NCBI GenBank assembly: GCA_040285745.1
Contig: JAUFOR010000002.1
Coordinates: forward strand, 1,798,001-1,862,000
Reading direction: 5' to 3'
DNA length: 64,000 nt
Source of the DNA: Barthelona sp. PCE
Taxonomy: Eukaryota; Metamonada: BaSk clade
Part shown: in pieces, positions 28,738-38,299 of the stretch
How positions within the stretch are numbered: the first letter of the stretch is position 1
How the letters are laid out: the number at the start of each line of letters is the position of its first letter
Notes under the pieces: model-generated
Databases searched by the model: none
The model's input: only the letters and a program-made list of their open reading frames with translations
What the model was told of the DNA's origin: nothing
Program-made: the position numbers and the translations under genes

Positions 28738-28985
28738 GGTATAAGAAAAAAATAAGAAAAAACGCTTTTATTTTTGGATGTTCAATAATTTTTGACCTGA
28801 TTTTCTACTTAAACTTCCTGATTAAAGCCGTTTGCACTCATTTAATTTCCACAATATTTATCATGTGGTGAGAAATGTCAGCACTTCCACAAAACCAATC
28901 ATTGAGGAAAGTTTTCGAGACTTTACAACTATTATACATAAGATGATGACTAGTAAGTTGTTATAATTTTTTTCCCTTTCTACAC

Positions 28986-30727
28986 ATGACAGAGTTAGCT
29001 GAACCCACTGAGATTCCGGAAATTGAGATCGAGAAGCCAAAGGTACCCATCGAATTCGACTGTATGCATATTGTGATAAATTTTTCAGAAAATCCTTACA
29101 TTTAGTCCTTACAACCGCCTTTAACTATCGTAAAAACAACGGATTAGACTACGGTAACTACAAAAACTATGCTAACTTCATCACTCGAAGGATCAAGCGA
29201 ATTAGATCACATTTAAAGATCACGTGTCAACCTGTTAAGTCCAAGAAGAAGGTACCCAACTATTCCCCCGTATTTTTTGACCTGGAGGATCTCCCAAAGA
29301 ACGTCAACGTAGAGGATGCAAGACTTGTTGAACTGAGTTTTCTTTGTGCTGAGCGTTGTTGGGCTCGTGCCATGATCATTAAGACATCCACACAATCGCA
29401 CGATAGGAAGAGTCTGCGCAAGATTGTTGAGAAGTGCAAGAAGGCGAGAAAGCATTGCGTTCACCTTACTGAAGTTGTTGATTGTCACGGTTCAAGCACC
29501 ACAAAGGCAAGCTGTGAGGCCTACTGCGCCTTCATCCAGGGTGTCATGTTGCTCGAACGTGAGGATTACGACGGGGCACTGCAAAGTTTTACCACCGTCG
29601 GTAACTCTGTCGCTATGGCATTCACTGACGATCAAAAGCTCTCCTTTGCGTACTGGAAGGAGACCGTTCTCCCCCTGCAGCGTTTCTGCCGCTTTTGTAT
29701 TCAGAGAGCTGAGGGTGTTGATGTTATGCAAATTGACCTGACTGGCGTCTCCAACGACTTAATCAAGGATGACATCGAGACCATCACACACGCCGAGAGG
29801 GTCAAGAAGAGTGCGTCACAGGACAGCATTGTCTGGGACGACGTTGAGTTGCAGCTCCCTATCGTTGAGACCCGTGCTATTGTCCTCGAGATGATTGATG
29901 CCGAAAACGACCTCGTTAAGGCCCTAGAGCAGCATGAGTGTCTGGGACTCCCTGTCAAGGATTCACAGTTGTGGAACGATGAGGTTGGTACATATCAGTT
30001 GTTCAACCACTTTTCTGTTTTCTTTTCAAAGATTGCCGGAGCCAGGCACCAGGTCAGCGAGATCATCCGTAGCACCGAAGACGACGCTGTGATGGCAGAC
30101 CTGCAGAGACTTGCTAATCAACTCGCTTACGTACAGTTTAACAGAACATATCATCGCTGTGTTCTTCAGGCAAACCAACTAAGATATAAGGCTCTCTCCG
30201 AGGATGTGTCTCCCGCCGAGGTCGTACATCTGTATGAGCAGGCGATCCAGGCTATTGGAGATTGTCTTGGTGTTTTGGATAAGAAGGATCCTCGTGCTCG
30301 CGTGCTCAAGGTCCTGCAGATGTTTTACAGGTGTTACCGTCTCGTCTATATTGGGCACGTCCATATGTTTGCTCAGAAATACGATGAGGCTGTGGTTATT
30401 GTTAACCAGTGTCTGAAGCAAGCCAAGATGCTAGACAGATTCATGAGTAAGATCAGTATTTCGGAGACAGTTGCTCGCGATAAGGAGCTCATGGTGAAGC
30501 AAATCAACGTGCTCAAGGTACGGAGTTCCGCCTTACTCTCGTTAAAGCAAGCAAAGTATGATGTGAATGTACCGAAGATTGATCAGCTAGTTCAATTCCC
30601 ACCAAAGCCAAAGTTTTGTTTACCTACACCTTTACTGATTGATTTATCGTATGATTGTATTAATTATCCTGATGTATCCAGAAATATCAAGAAGAAAGGC
30701 CTGTTCAAGCGTTTGTTGAAGAAATAA
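28986..30727 (+). CDS. SRP68: signal recognition particle subunit SRP68 (two exons)
   Basis: The main frame lacks an ATG near the homologous start. Joining exon 1 (28986-29061) to exon 2 (29106-30727) across a 44-nt intron gives 565 residues starting MTELAEPTEI. Exon 2 begins with LTTAFNYRKNNGLDYGNYKNYANFITRRIKRIR-like sequence, matching the SRP68 RNA-binding start (HGLRHGDxxRYRxYCxRRLRRLR). CAERCWARAM then matches the family's AERAWxYAM. TPR-like helices follow, as in SRP68, and the tail is basic (KKKGLFKRLLKK). SRP68 with SRP72 binds the S domain of SRP RNA and targets secretory ribosomes to the ER. The stop is one base from the stop of the convergent GTPase gene. Confidence 0.88.
29062..29105 (+). 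other. 44-nt spliceosomal intron in SRP68
   Basis: The intron starts GTATGC and ends TCCTTACATTTAG, where CTTAC is a branch-site candidate fused to the TTTAG acceptor. Splicing joins GACT to TCCTT and restores one frame through SRP68 homology. Using the internal AG at TTTTTCAG instead gives an immediate TAA. Confidence 0.75.
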
Positions 30728-30728
30728 A

Positions 30729-31436
30729 TTAACAACTACAACCAATGTCTTCTTCGTCCAGATCCGTGACTGTTGCTTCAGTTGGCCTACCGAAACGTTC
30801 GTGTAAATTGTTAACAATAAGCTTTCGTAATTCATCAATATTGTATCCAGATCTGGCACTGACACCAATGCATGCTGCGGATTCGTATTCATCCATGCAG
30901 TTGTCTGTGTACTCCTGAAGTTCCTCTTGAGACATATCTACCATATCAAGTTTGTTAATGACGATGAGAACAGGAGGTAGCTCTTCAAAAACGCTTGTGT
31001 TTTTGAATTGATTGATCCAGAAGCGAAGATCACGGAATGTCTGGGACTGTTGGATGTCAAAAACACAAACCAACAATGATGCTTCCCTAAAAAGCAAGGG
31101 TAAGTTTTGTGCCCCATTATTTTCACTCATACTGTCTTCTGACCCTGCATCTGAAGCGTATCGGAGCTGCCCCGCCATGTCATAGACACACACTGGACAG
31201 TTACCTATATCAGGGATATTTCCGTCAAACCACAAAGAATCATAACAAACTGTTGATTTGTAATGCAAATTAAATGGTAAATTGTTGAGACAGCGCAATA
31301 TGCTTGTCTTACCGACTGCCATTGATCCCGCAAATAGCACCTTGAAATCATACGGTCCGTCTACTGTTGTGGCTGATGGTATGGGTTCAAAAACAAAGTT
31401 ATTGCCGCTAATGGACATTGACGAGGATGGTTCCAT
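30729..31436 (-). CDS. divergent Rab-like small GTPase
   Basis: The 235-residue protein has the G-domain boxes: P-loop GSMAVGKTS (37-45) and G3 DMAGQ (the usual DTAGQE with Met and without the Glu). G4 is NKLD and G5 is VSARSG. The C-terminus GCSC offers a CxC site for geranylgeranylation, as in Rabs. Between G3 and the next strand there is an insertion of about 15-20 Ser/Asn/Asp-rich residues (SDAGSEDSMSENNG), which would enlarge switch II. A 30-residue N-terminal extension precedes the domain. The class is Rab-like; a subfamily cannot be named. Membrane traffic is the probable role. Confidence 0.85.
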   Translation of the reverse strand: MEPSSSMSISGNNFVFEPIPSATTVDGPYDFKVLFAGSMAVGKTSILRCLNNLPFNLHYKSTVCYDSLWFDGNIPDIGNCPVCVYDMAGQLRYASDAGSEDSMSENNGAQNLPLLFREASLLVCVFDIQQSQTFRDLRFWINQFKNTSVFEELPPVLIVINKLDMVDMSQEELQEYTDNCMDEYESAACIGVSARSGYNIDELRKLIVNNLHERFGRPTEATVTDLDEEDIGCSC

Positions 31437-31624
31437 TTAGAGAGGACGTGAAAAGCGTCACAAAAAAAACAACAAAAAAATTGGTTTTACTATGAATCTT
31501 TCAGTTGTTGGCAGTGTGGAACACGACATTTTGTATACTTGCAGCTACAAGCCACGCTTATGAACCTTAAGAAACGTGAAAAAAGCTGAATTCATATAAC
31601 AAGTTTGTTGAATCTACTTTTAGA

Positions 31625-31870
31625 TCAACTAAACTTATCAGTTATTTCGTCAATCATCGATAAAATTTCCATGTCATCGTTAGGAAGTGTCTTAGATGCA
31701 TATCTGATATCAGAAGCAGATATTTTCTGGCTGACAGTGATATATGTGCTAAATCTTTCAAGAATCTCTGCTAAAACATCTGGCTGAAGCTTTTGTGTAC
31801 TTTCAATCCTGGGAAGATGTCCGCTGATTTTTTCTGCACTTTTCTTTGAAGAATGATGGTCTTTACCCAT
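31625..31870 (-). CDS. small hypothetical protein, 81 residues
   Basis: The frame from the ATG at 31868-31870 encodes MGKDHHSSKKSAEK, then helical sequence (QPDVLAEILERFSTY, then DMEILSMIDEITDKF). It is charged and amphipathic, like small adaptor or histone-fold-sized subunits, with no membrane segment. It sits alone in a 640-base space between two minus-strand genes. The opposite strand has only a hydrophobic chance frame. No family is recognised; I judge it more likely real than not. Confidence 0.5.
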   Translation of the reverse strand: MGKDHHSSKKSAEKISGHLPRIESTQKLQPDVLAEILERFSTYITVSQKISASDIRYASKTLPNDDMEILSMIDEITDKFS

Positions 31871-32073
31871 ATTAGTTACTGTAACAGATGATATACAAGG
31901 TATCTAACTTCCAAATTCTGGTAACAAAAGGATGCCCGAGATTGAGGAAAATTTGGGAAAGCACGTCATTTACTTCAAATATTTTGTTTCTCATCAATAA
32001 AAATGGAAAAATTGTTTGAGTTTTACAAAAAAACGACTATTAACAAGTGAATAGCGATCCTATTCAAAATTTT

Positions 32074-32739
32074 TTAAAGGAAATCAGCTCTCAAAGCAGC
32101 TAAATCATCTTCCTCCTTTGTCTCTTGAGCCACAGGGTTATGCTCCACAACAACATCAGTGTTGCCAGCAATGGGCTTCATACCAATGTTATCCATTGCA
32201 CTAGTAGCGAACTCATCAGCTAATTCATTCTCGAGCTCAGCCAAATCATCTTCAATCTCCATATCAAGCTCAGGAGCAAGACTTGCTTCACCTAAAATGT
32301 CAGAAATCTCTCTCATCTGATCATTGACATCCATAACATCGTCCAACTTGTCTTGCAGGTCGTCTGGGTCAGCAATATGGTGTCTGATGGCGTCAGTAGC
32401 AGAACTCATAGCGTCAATAACGGTTGATGTTGTGCTGGCTGACTCAAGATATGATTGCTGCACCATGAGGTTGTTGATGCTGTTATCAAGTACAGTGATC
32501 TGGTTTGAAAGTAATTTCTTCTGTTTCATTAAGGAAGAAGCACCACGGCGATCTTTTGCTTGCAACTTTGCTTTAGCTTGAGCGTGGAGCTTGCCGATTC
32601 GCGTCTCAAGGTGTGCACGCTTTTTCTCAAGGTTTTCCATAGTAGTATTTAACTGACGAAGAGCTTCATGAGGAGCGCTGGTTTGAGGTTTAGGGGGTGC
32701 TTGTTCGACAGGCTTCTTTCCGAATCCGAATAATCCCAT
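32074..32739 (-). CDS. SNF7: ESCRT-III core subunit Snf7/CHMP4 (VPS32)
   Basis: From the ATG at 32737-32739 the protein has 221 residues, the standard size. It begins MGLFGFGKK, the short amphipathic membrane-binding start of Snf7/CHMP4. It continues with the basic alpha1-alpha2 hairpin (EALRQLNTTMENLEKKRAHL, then RGASSLMKQKKLL) and the acidic C-terminal half (EIEDDLAELENELADEF). The end EEDDLAALRADFL resembles a MIT-interacting motif for Vps4. Snf7 is the main filament former in membrane scission. A longer upstream start would add 15 residues before the conserved start and is rejected. Confidence 0.92.
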   Translation of the reverse strand: MGLFGFGKKPVEQAPPKPQTSAPHEALRQLNTTMENLEKKRAHLETRIGKLHAQAKAKLQAKDRRGASSLMKQKKLLSNQITVLDNSINNLMVQQSYLESASTTSTVIDAMSSATDAIRHHIADPDDLQDKLDDVMDVNDQMREISDILGEASLAPELDMEIEDDLAELENELADEFATSAMDNIGMKPIAGNTDVVVEHNPVAQETKEEDDLAALRADFL

Positions 32740-33294
32740 GTCTTTTTTTGTGTGTGTTTGTCTAAAAAAAGGTAACAATACCAAATACGGAAGAATTTTC
32801 TTTAACGGATGTTCTGTTAGCTTTGTATCTTTACATTCGGTTTATTATATGTGTTAAATGTTGATGGTCTGTACGTATTGTAGATTAATTCACGTTTAGA
32901 TGAGAACGCATTTTTCTCGACATATCTTGTATTTTGTGTCTGGAAACTCAAAAGGTTGTTTGTGTAATAGTTAAACGCGAGTTCCCACATGTTTTGAAAC
33001 TAAAAAGCAATGTATGGTTTTTCTCTAATGTGTTTCAGTTTTTCAGCTTTGTTTATTGAAAAATTATCTTCTAAATTGATACATATCCCACAAAATACGT
33101 ATAAAAACCATACTTTGAGGAAATTCAACCCCGGCAAAGCTGTAACAGCATCTGAAGCAGCGCATCCCTCAACATAGCCCCAATCTAGAAGTTAATAAGA
33201 TAAATTGCAGTTAAACATCATGTAACATCATTCTACTCCATTTTACTTTGATTTATTCATTCTTTACCCTTTCAAACCACTTTTTGACATTTAA
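32740..33294. other. intergenic between divergent genes
   Basis: A 555-base spacer. A slightly GC-richer patch at about 33125-33190 was tested for a tRNA fold on both strands and failed. AAACCACTTTTTGAC just before the next ATG resembles the shared promoter-like element. Confidence 0.45.
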
Positions 33295-34812
33295 ATGAGC
33301 GGTGAAGAGGCTGCATTCCAGTCCTCTGTGAACAAATTACTCACATTGCGCAACGCAACATCTCGATTTCGAAAATTAGCAAAGAAACGCAAAAGTCCAC
33401 AGAAATCAGAATCAGTACCACTCATAAAACCGGAAATAGTCGACAGTCCGATAAGGGAATCGAGCTTAGACGAGAAGAATATGAATGTAATTGATTCTCA
33501 TCCTGTATCTATTTCACAGGATGTTGTTAGCACAACAGAACTCACCAAACCAACATCAGAACCGACCACTGAATCTGAAAAAAAGGAACCTGTTATTATA
33601 GAGGAACCTGCTCCTGGAAAAAAGCACGAAGCGAAGAAAGCGAAGCTTTCACTTGTTGCAGATATTTTAATGTCAACACCGAAGGAAAAGCCTGTTGTTA
33701 GGAATAAGAAAAGTGTCAACCAACGTTCTATTGATGCTGTAAGTCGACGATTAAAATCTCGCAAGCCGAAGAGGAATAGAAGAAATTCACACGATCAGAT
33801 GCTCAAGAAACTTGAAGTGCACAAGACTCCTGAAAGGAAAGAGGGATATTCTGTTAAAAAGAAGGCAAAGAAGAAGCCTGTGAAAAAGGCAATTTCTCTT
33901 GAAGATTTGGCAAGCCCAATCAAGGGATGGAACGAAACCCCTGTGAAGGAGGAGGTGCGGCCGCGACCCACTGTTGAAATGAGTGACATTAAGAGATTTG
34001 ATGATCCTTTCTCCATTGATATTTTGGAAGAGAAGACCTTCCATCCTGTAAGTCTTAACAACTCCGTCATTCATTCGAAAAACGTTGATTATGTACCTAA
34101 AACCCACTTTAAGCTGAGTTCTCTCTCCACAGACCGATTCATGACAGAAACTCAATCTTCGTTGACGAGGAGGATCAGTACTAAGTTTTCAGGAACAGAA
34201 AGCCCTGCACAGAGAATAGAAAAGGGGTTTTATGTTGGCAGCTCATCGCCTGTACCTGAGAAAATAGAGAAAAACAAAATTCGAAAGGAAATAGAGGAGG
34301 AGGTGAGAGCTGATACTAGACGTCGTTATGATGAGTTAATGAAGCAAAATGATTATTACAAGTCGAAGATCGATAACATGAACTCAACACGTAAGGAAAC
34401 AAAGGAAGAAATCATGCTTTTTAAGGAAAATTGTGAACGAATGATTTCAACAATTAGAAACGAGAATAATGAACTCAAAATGGAGAACCAACAGCTGAAA
34501 AACGCTAATCTCGGACATACAAAACTCGTAAATAGAGTAGAAGAATTGTCGAGCGAATTGGAGTTAAAGGATGAGCGAATTAAAGAGCTCCAGGATCAAA
34601 TGATCGCGCAAATGGCAATGTCCGAACGTAACAACCAGAGATATGAAGAGAAAATCCTTGAACTCACCTCGCAAATAGCATTTTCAAAACCAAGAGTTGA
34701 AAGCACTCTTTCGCATCAGCGATTGGAATTATTAGAAGCTCTCGAGCCTGATTTAGAGGAGGAAGCGTTATTGGCAAGTCTTAATGAATTGGATGCAAAA
34801 CTTTGTCACTAA
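33295..34812 (+). CDS. Lys-rich coiled-coil protein, unknown
   Basis: The 505-residue protein has a basic, disordered N-terminal half. It carries many Lys/Pro/Ser/Thr runs (RKLAKKRKSPQK, KSRKPKRNRRN, KKKAKKKPVKK) that could be nuclear localisation or microtubule-binding regions. It also carries several S/T-P sites. Residues ~320-465 form a long coiled coil (for example EEEVRADTRRRYDEL, then ELSSELELKDERIKEL). The tail is short and acidic. Overall it resembles spindle, kinetochore or basal-body coiled-coil proteins, but no family is recognised. The ATG at 33295 is 7 bases after a CCACTTTTTGAC element. Confidence 0.75.
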   Translation: MSGEEAAFQSSVNKLLTLRNATSRFRKLAKKRKSPQKSESVPLIKPEIVDSPIRESSLDEKNMNVIDSHPVSISQDVVSTTELTKPTSEPTTESEKKEPVIIEEPAPGKKHEAKKAKLSLVADILMSTPKEKPVVRNKKSVNQRSIDAVSRRLKSRKPKRNRRNSHDQMLKKLEVHKTPERKEGYSVKKKAKKKPVKKAISLEDLASPIKGWNETPVKEEVRPRPTVEMSDIKRFDDPFSIDILEEKTFHPVSLNNSVIHSKNVDYVPKTHFKLSSLSTDRFMTETQSSLTRRISTKFSGTESPAQRIEKGFYVGSSSPVPEKIEKNKIRKEIEEEVRADTRRRYDELMKQNDYYKSKIDNMNSTRKETKEEIMLFKENCERMISTIRNENNELKMENQQLKNANLGHTKLVNRVEELSSELELKDERIKELQDQMIAQMAMSERNNQRYEEKILELTSQIAFSKPRVESTLSHQRLELLEALEPDLEEEALLASLNELDAKLCH

Positions 34813-34867
34813 ACATCGAAAAACAAGTAAAGGAGATCTGTTTACTAAAGTCTTGGAGATAGCAGGA

Positions 34868-35833
34868 TTACTTGTTGACTCTATAAGGGGTGGCACCGTT
34901 TTCAAGGAAAGCGTGGGCAATTTCAACAACACGCTCACCAACGGCAAGAGTAGCCTGACCGGTAGAGGCACCAATGTGGTGTGTACCGTAGACTCTGGGG
35001 TGGGAGGCAAGGGGGGACTCGAACTCGGCGACCTTAGCAGCAGGCTCACCATTGAAGACATCAAGACAAGCGTAGATGTTCTTCTCGTTCAAACCCTTGA
35101 GGAGGGCTTCATCGTTAACGATGGAACCGCGGGACATGTTTAAGACAACAGCGCCATCACGCATGGCAGCAATGAACTCATCATTGACCATACCCTCGGT
35201 CTTACCGGGGATGGCGGGGACGTGCACAGAGATCCAATCGGAGTTGGCAACGACATCGATGGGGGAGGGGTGAAGGGTGACACCCATCTCATCAGCAACC
35301 TCCTGGGGGCAGAAGGGATCGAAGACGTGGATGTTCATTCCGAAAGCCAACATACGGACAGCGACACCCTTTCCGATGGCACCGAAACCAATGATACCCC
35401 ACTCGCGGTTCTTGAAACCACGGGCCTTGGAGTACTTCTTCTTGTTCCATTGGTTGTTACGAAGATCGTTAACGCAATCAGCAATGTGACGATCCTGAGC
35501 AACAGCGAGACCAATTGTGAGCTCGGCAACGGCATCGGAGTTGCAACCAGGGCAGTTGCAGACAGCAATACCCTTCTCCTTGGCGTAAGCACAAGCAATG
35601 GTGTTAGTACCGGCACCGGCACGAATGACAAGCTTGAGGTTCTCAGCAGCATCCATCTGCTCCTCCTTGACCTTGGTAGAACGAACGATGATGACTTCAG
35701 GCTGGAATTCAGCAATCTTCTGGGTAAGAGCGGCATCCTTCAAAGTATCGTCAATCTCGAGTTCGAGACCAGCGGTGTTGGTAAGAGCAGCGACACAGGC
35801 GGTGTCAAGGGCATCAGCAATAAGTACACGCAT
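34868..35833 (-). CDS. SERA: D-3-phosphoglycerate dehydrogenase, short form
   Basis: From MRVLIADALD (ATG at 35831-35833) the enzyme has 321 residues. It is a D-2-hydroxyacid dehydrogenase: the NAD-binding loop is GFGAIGKGV in the middle, and RAGAGTNTI is the phosphoglycerate-binding region. Catalytic Arg lies in NMSRGS, Glu in FNGEPA, and His in THHIGAST. It oxidises 3-phosphoglycerate to 3-phosphohydroxypyruvate, the first step of serine synthesis. The length lacks the ACT regulatory domain of long PGDHs, like the short forms reported from anaerobic protists and bacteria. Codon use is strongly biased toward GC-ending codons relative to its neighbours, suggesting high expression or transfer. 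Confidence 0.92.
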   Translation of the reverse strand: MRVLIADALDTACVAALTNTAGLELEIDDTLKDAALTQKIAEFQPEVIIVRSTKVKEEQMDAAENLKLVIRAGAGTNTIACAYAKEKGIAVCNCPGCNSDAVAELTIGLAVAQDRHIADCVNDLRNNQWNKKKYSKARGFKNREWGIIGFGAIGKGVAVRMLAFGMNIHVFDPFCPQEVADEMGVTLHPSPIDVVANSDWISVHVPAIPGKTEGMVNDEFIAAMRDGAVVLNMSRGSIVNDEALLKGLNEKNIYACLDVFNGEPAAKVAEFESPLASHPRVYGTHHIGASTGQATLAVGERVVEIAHAFLENGATPYRVNK

Positions 35834-36409
35834 TGTTATATGTATATTAAGGATCAAAAAATCACAAACAGCTCATTTGCTAATGTCAAATAGTTGACTA
35901 CCCGCGATACGAAGTATTATGGAAGATTGTCAATGGAATCGGTGGTAAAAGTATTGGTTTTACGTGTATCATCGAGAAAGAAATTTTGAGAAAGAATTAT
36001 ATACTGCTTTTTTTGGACTATTTATGTGGACTATATGGTGGATGCTGGTACTTTATGATGTAAGGATTGATAAAAATTCATTTAAAACTAAGAATCGCAG
36101 GAATGAGGTTGGTTTCGAATGCAAAATTTAGCAGTTCACGATTCCTCTTTTGAGAAGTTCTCTTTGTCTTCACGGTTGTCAGACCAATTAAGTTCCAGAA
36201 CCACACAATACATGATCCTCCAAAAATAAACAATATACAAAGCCTCATTTCAAAAGTTATCTTGCGACTAACAGACAAAAAGCTCCAATTCATACGTTTA
36301 CAAACATGAATAGATGAAATCATGTTCTATAATTTTGTTTAGCGTTATCTAACTCTATTGCGTTTATTTTTACTTTATCTTAACTTTTTCACCTCAAAAC
36401 AGACATTTG
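35834..36409. other. intergenic between divergent genes
   Basis: A spacer of about 576 bases. An 81-codon minus-strand frame (36078-36323) has one possible membrane helix (LCILFIFGGSCIVWFWNLIGL) and a basic tail. Its upstream sequence and codons do not support it strongly; I leave it uncalled. The element AACTTTTTCACC (36382-36393) lies before the Arf-like gene. Confidence 0.4.
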
Positions 36410-36988
36410 ATGGGTAATTTCATAGCTCGTTTGTTCCGTCGCATCTTCCCCGATCGCTCAGCGGAAATCCTTATTATCGGTTTAGACAGCTCTGGTAAAT
36501 CGACTCTGGTTCGCTATCTGAGCAACGAGGCGTACGGTGGCCAAATGACAGAAGACACTACAGCTCCTATGCCTACTATCGGATATTCTCATCGCAGTAT
36601 AAGTTTAGGAGAAGAGTATGGTGGTCTTAACATCAATACCTGGGATATCGGTGGCCAGACGAGATTACGTAGTCTTTGGCGTCATTATTATTCATCTTGT
36701 GATGCTATTATATACGTTATTGATTCTTCAGATGTCGCACGTTTCGACATCGCCAAGAAGGAGCTCTTTAAGATGCTCAACGATCCTGATCTAAATGATT
36801 GTCCCCTTTTGGTACTTGCAAATAAGGTGGATCGTTCTGATAGTGTTAGTGTGAATGAGGTTCATGATGCGCTTGACTTAACTGAGGTCAGCCTCTCATA
36901 CCACATTGAGGCTACTTCAGCTGTCGAAGGTACAGGTGTCATGGAAGCATTCAAGTGGATGGCAGATCAACTCCAAAGCAGAAACTAA
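36410..36988 (+). CDS. Arf-like (ARL) small GTPase
   Basis: The first ATG is at 36410, giving 192 residues starting MGNFIARLFRRIF. Gly2 is a myristoylation site, and the following residues form the amphipathic helix typical of Arf/Arl. The boxes are GLDSSGKST (P-loop; Ser where most Arfs have Ala), WDIGGQ (Arf-family G3), NKVD (G4) and ATSAVEG (G5). A short insertion (GQMTEDTTAPM) precedes the conserved Thr of PTIGYS. Arls recruit effectors to Golgi, endosome or ciliary membranes. The ARL subfamily cannot be named from sequence alone. Confidence 0.9.
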   Translation: MGNFIARLFRRIFPDRSAEILIIGLDSSGKSTLVRYLSNEAYGGQMTEDTTAPMPTIGYSHRSISLGEEYGGLNINTWDIGGQTRLRSLWRHYYSSCDAIIYVIDSSDVARFDIAKKELFKMLNDPDLNDCPLLVLANKVDRSDSVSVNEVHDALDLTEVSLSYHIEATSAVEGTGVMEAFKWMADQLQSRN

Positions 36989-37036
36989 GAACTAGAACTA
37001 CATGTTAATAAAAGAATGCTTGTATTCACGTTGTAT

Positions 37037-38026
37037 TTACTTTGCTTGCTGATATTCAGCCATTTGTACAACTAAACTCTCTACTTCAGAGAAAGGTTCG
37101 CAGCGGCATGTTGCGATGTTTTTTTCTATATAAATGAGCATGTTTCGCACATCTGCTCTTGAGAAAACGTGTAAAAACACAGTATTTTTGTGATCAGTAG
37201 AAACAGTAACCTGTCTTACTTCCACACCACTTTCATTCTCAATTTTCTCAAGGAAAGCGTCTGTTTCCGGTACATTCATGCACTTAACGATGACACTCTC
37301 ACTTTCGAACCATAGATCCATCTCAAAGTCAGGTGATATCAAACCGTCCAATGCAACTGCGCGTTTGGCGTCACGAGGTTGATTAAACTCGACCAACGTC
37401 ATCGTATGGAAGAAGAATACATTGGAGAGGCGGCCAACCCTCCTTTCTAAGTTCGCAATCAATCTTTTATCGGTCGTCAACGGTCGAATAGATATCCATG
37501 TTGTCTTGGGCAATAGAACGTCGGTGGAGTTGTCCGTGGCGTTGCGAGCAAGCGAGCATCGTAGGTGCTGGTCCTTAAAAACTGTACCTTCAACCAAAAG
37601 CGCACTGTCAAGGCTTGCTTTATCCCAAAATTCAACATAAGCTGTTCCATTGCAGTATCCACGAGCATCGCGCATGATGACGATATTCCTGGTGCGACCA
37701 CAGTTCTCAAAGATGGTGTTGATGTCTTCGTCTGAGGTGTTCGGATTTAACCCTAATAGCAAGATGGTGGATCGTTCCCTCTCAGCCAGGCGCTCCAGTC
37801 GGGCCTTGAGCCGCTTATCACGGAGCAGTGCCCGCTGTGTGTGAAGTTCAACAAATCCATTGTTAAAAAAACTTTCATCATCTGATCTAGTACGTGTTCT
37901 TGCATTTCTCGCATGCCTACTGGGTGTCTGCGTCTGTGTCGGAGGTTGAATTTGCTTCTCAAAGCCTGCCTTTTTTCGCCTAAAGCTCTCTTTCAAATAA
38001 TTTGAACTGAATGCATTTCGCAACAT
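37037..38026 (-). CDS. RRM-domain RNA-binding protein
   Basis: The 329-residue protein has an Arg-rich, Gln/Thr/Pro-containing N-terminus (~1-80) and one good RRM at about 87-163. RNP2 is ILLLGL and RNP1 is RGYCNGTAYVEF. A second weaker RRM-like segment (~175-245, with TWISIRPL and MTLVEF) and a third beta-alpha-beta stretch follow. Their aromatic positions are poorly kept, so they may bind protein rather than RNA. The multi-RRM layout recalls splicing or mRNA-processing factors, but no orthologue is clear. It ends convergent with the Arf-like gene, 48 bases apart. Confidence 0.78.
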   Translation of the reverse strand: MLRNAFSSNYLKESFRRKKAGFEKQIQPPTQTQTPSRHARNARTRTRSDDESFFNNGFVELHTQRALLRDKRLKARLERLAERERSTILLLGLNPNTSDEDINTIFENCGRTRNIVIMRDARGYCNGTAYVEFWDKASLDSALLVEGTVFKDQHLRCSLARNATDNSTDVLLPKTTWISIRPLTTDKRLIANLERRVGRLSNVFFFHTMTLVEFNQPRDAKRAVALDGLISPDFEMDLWFESESVIVKCMNVPETDAFLEKIENESGVEVRQVTVSTDHKNTVFLHVFSRADVRNMLIYIEKNIATCRCEPFSEVESLVVQMAEYQQAK

Positions 38027-38061
38027 TTAACAGTGGATATGATAATAAAACTGTATGTTCT

Positions 38062-38181
38062 ATGTCCAAGATCCAGAAAAAAACCCCAAAACCGAAGAAA
38101 GAGGTGGTGAAAAATGTTAACAAAATGCCTGATGATACTTTCTTTCCATGCTTTAAGTGGTGCATGTCTATCGTACTCTAG
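38062..38181 (+). CDS. possible 39-residue small ORF
   Basis: A short frame reads MSKIQKKTPKPKKEVVKN and ends FKWCMSIVL before a TAG. It has a coding-like composition and starts 36 bases from the divergent RRM gene. It is too short to trust alone. It might be a first exon or chance; no matching intron signal of the GTATG type was found nearby. Confidence 0.2.
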   Translation: MSKIQKKTPKPKKEVVKNVNKMPDDTFFPCFKWCMSIVL

Positions 38182-38299
38182 ATCACAACTACAGCTTCAT
38201 TTGAAGTTGTTGTCAAATAGAGGAAAGAATCTATCTTCACTTAATACATAGGTGAATTACCGCAAATCCGCTTTGCTTTTCAGTGGGTACAACGGTGCA

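Noticed and set aside
29062-29088. A 27-nt SRP68 intron ending at TTTTTCAG
   Set aside because: Joining at this AG creates an immediate TAA (GAC TAA), while the AG at 29104-29105 keeps the frame and gives an acceptor like that of the other intron.
33125-33195. GC-richer patch suspected to be a tRNA
   Set aside because: Neither strand gives an acceptor stem; the T-arm-like GGTTGAATT pairs poorly.
36078-36323. 81-codon minus-strand frame with one hydrophobic helix
   Set aside because: Weak coding character, no promoter-like element upstream, no family recognised.
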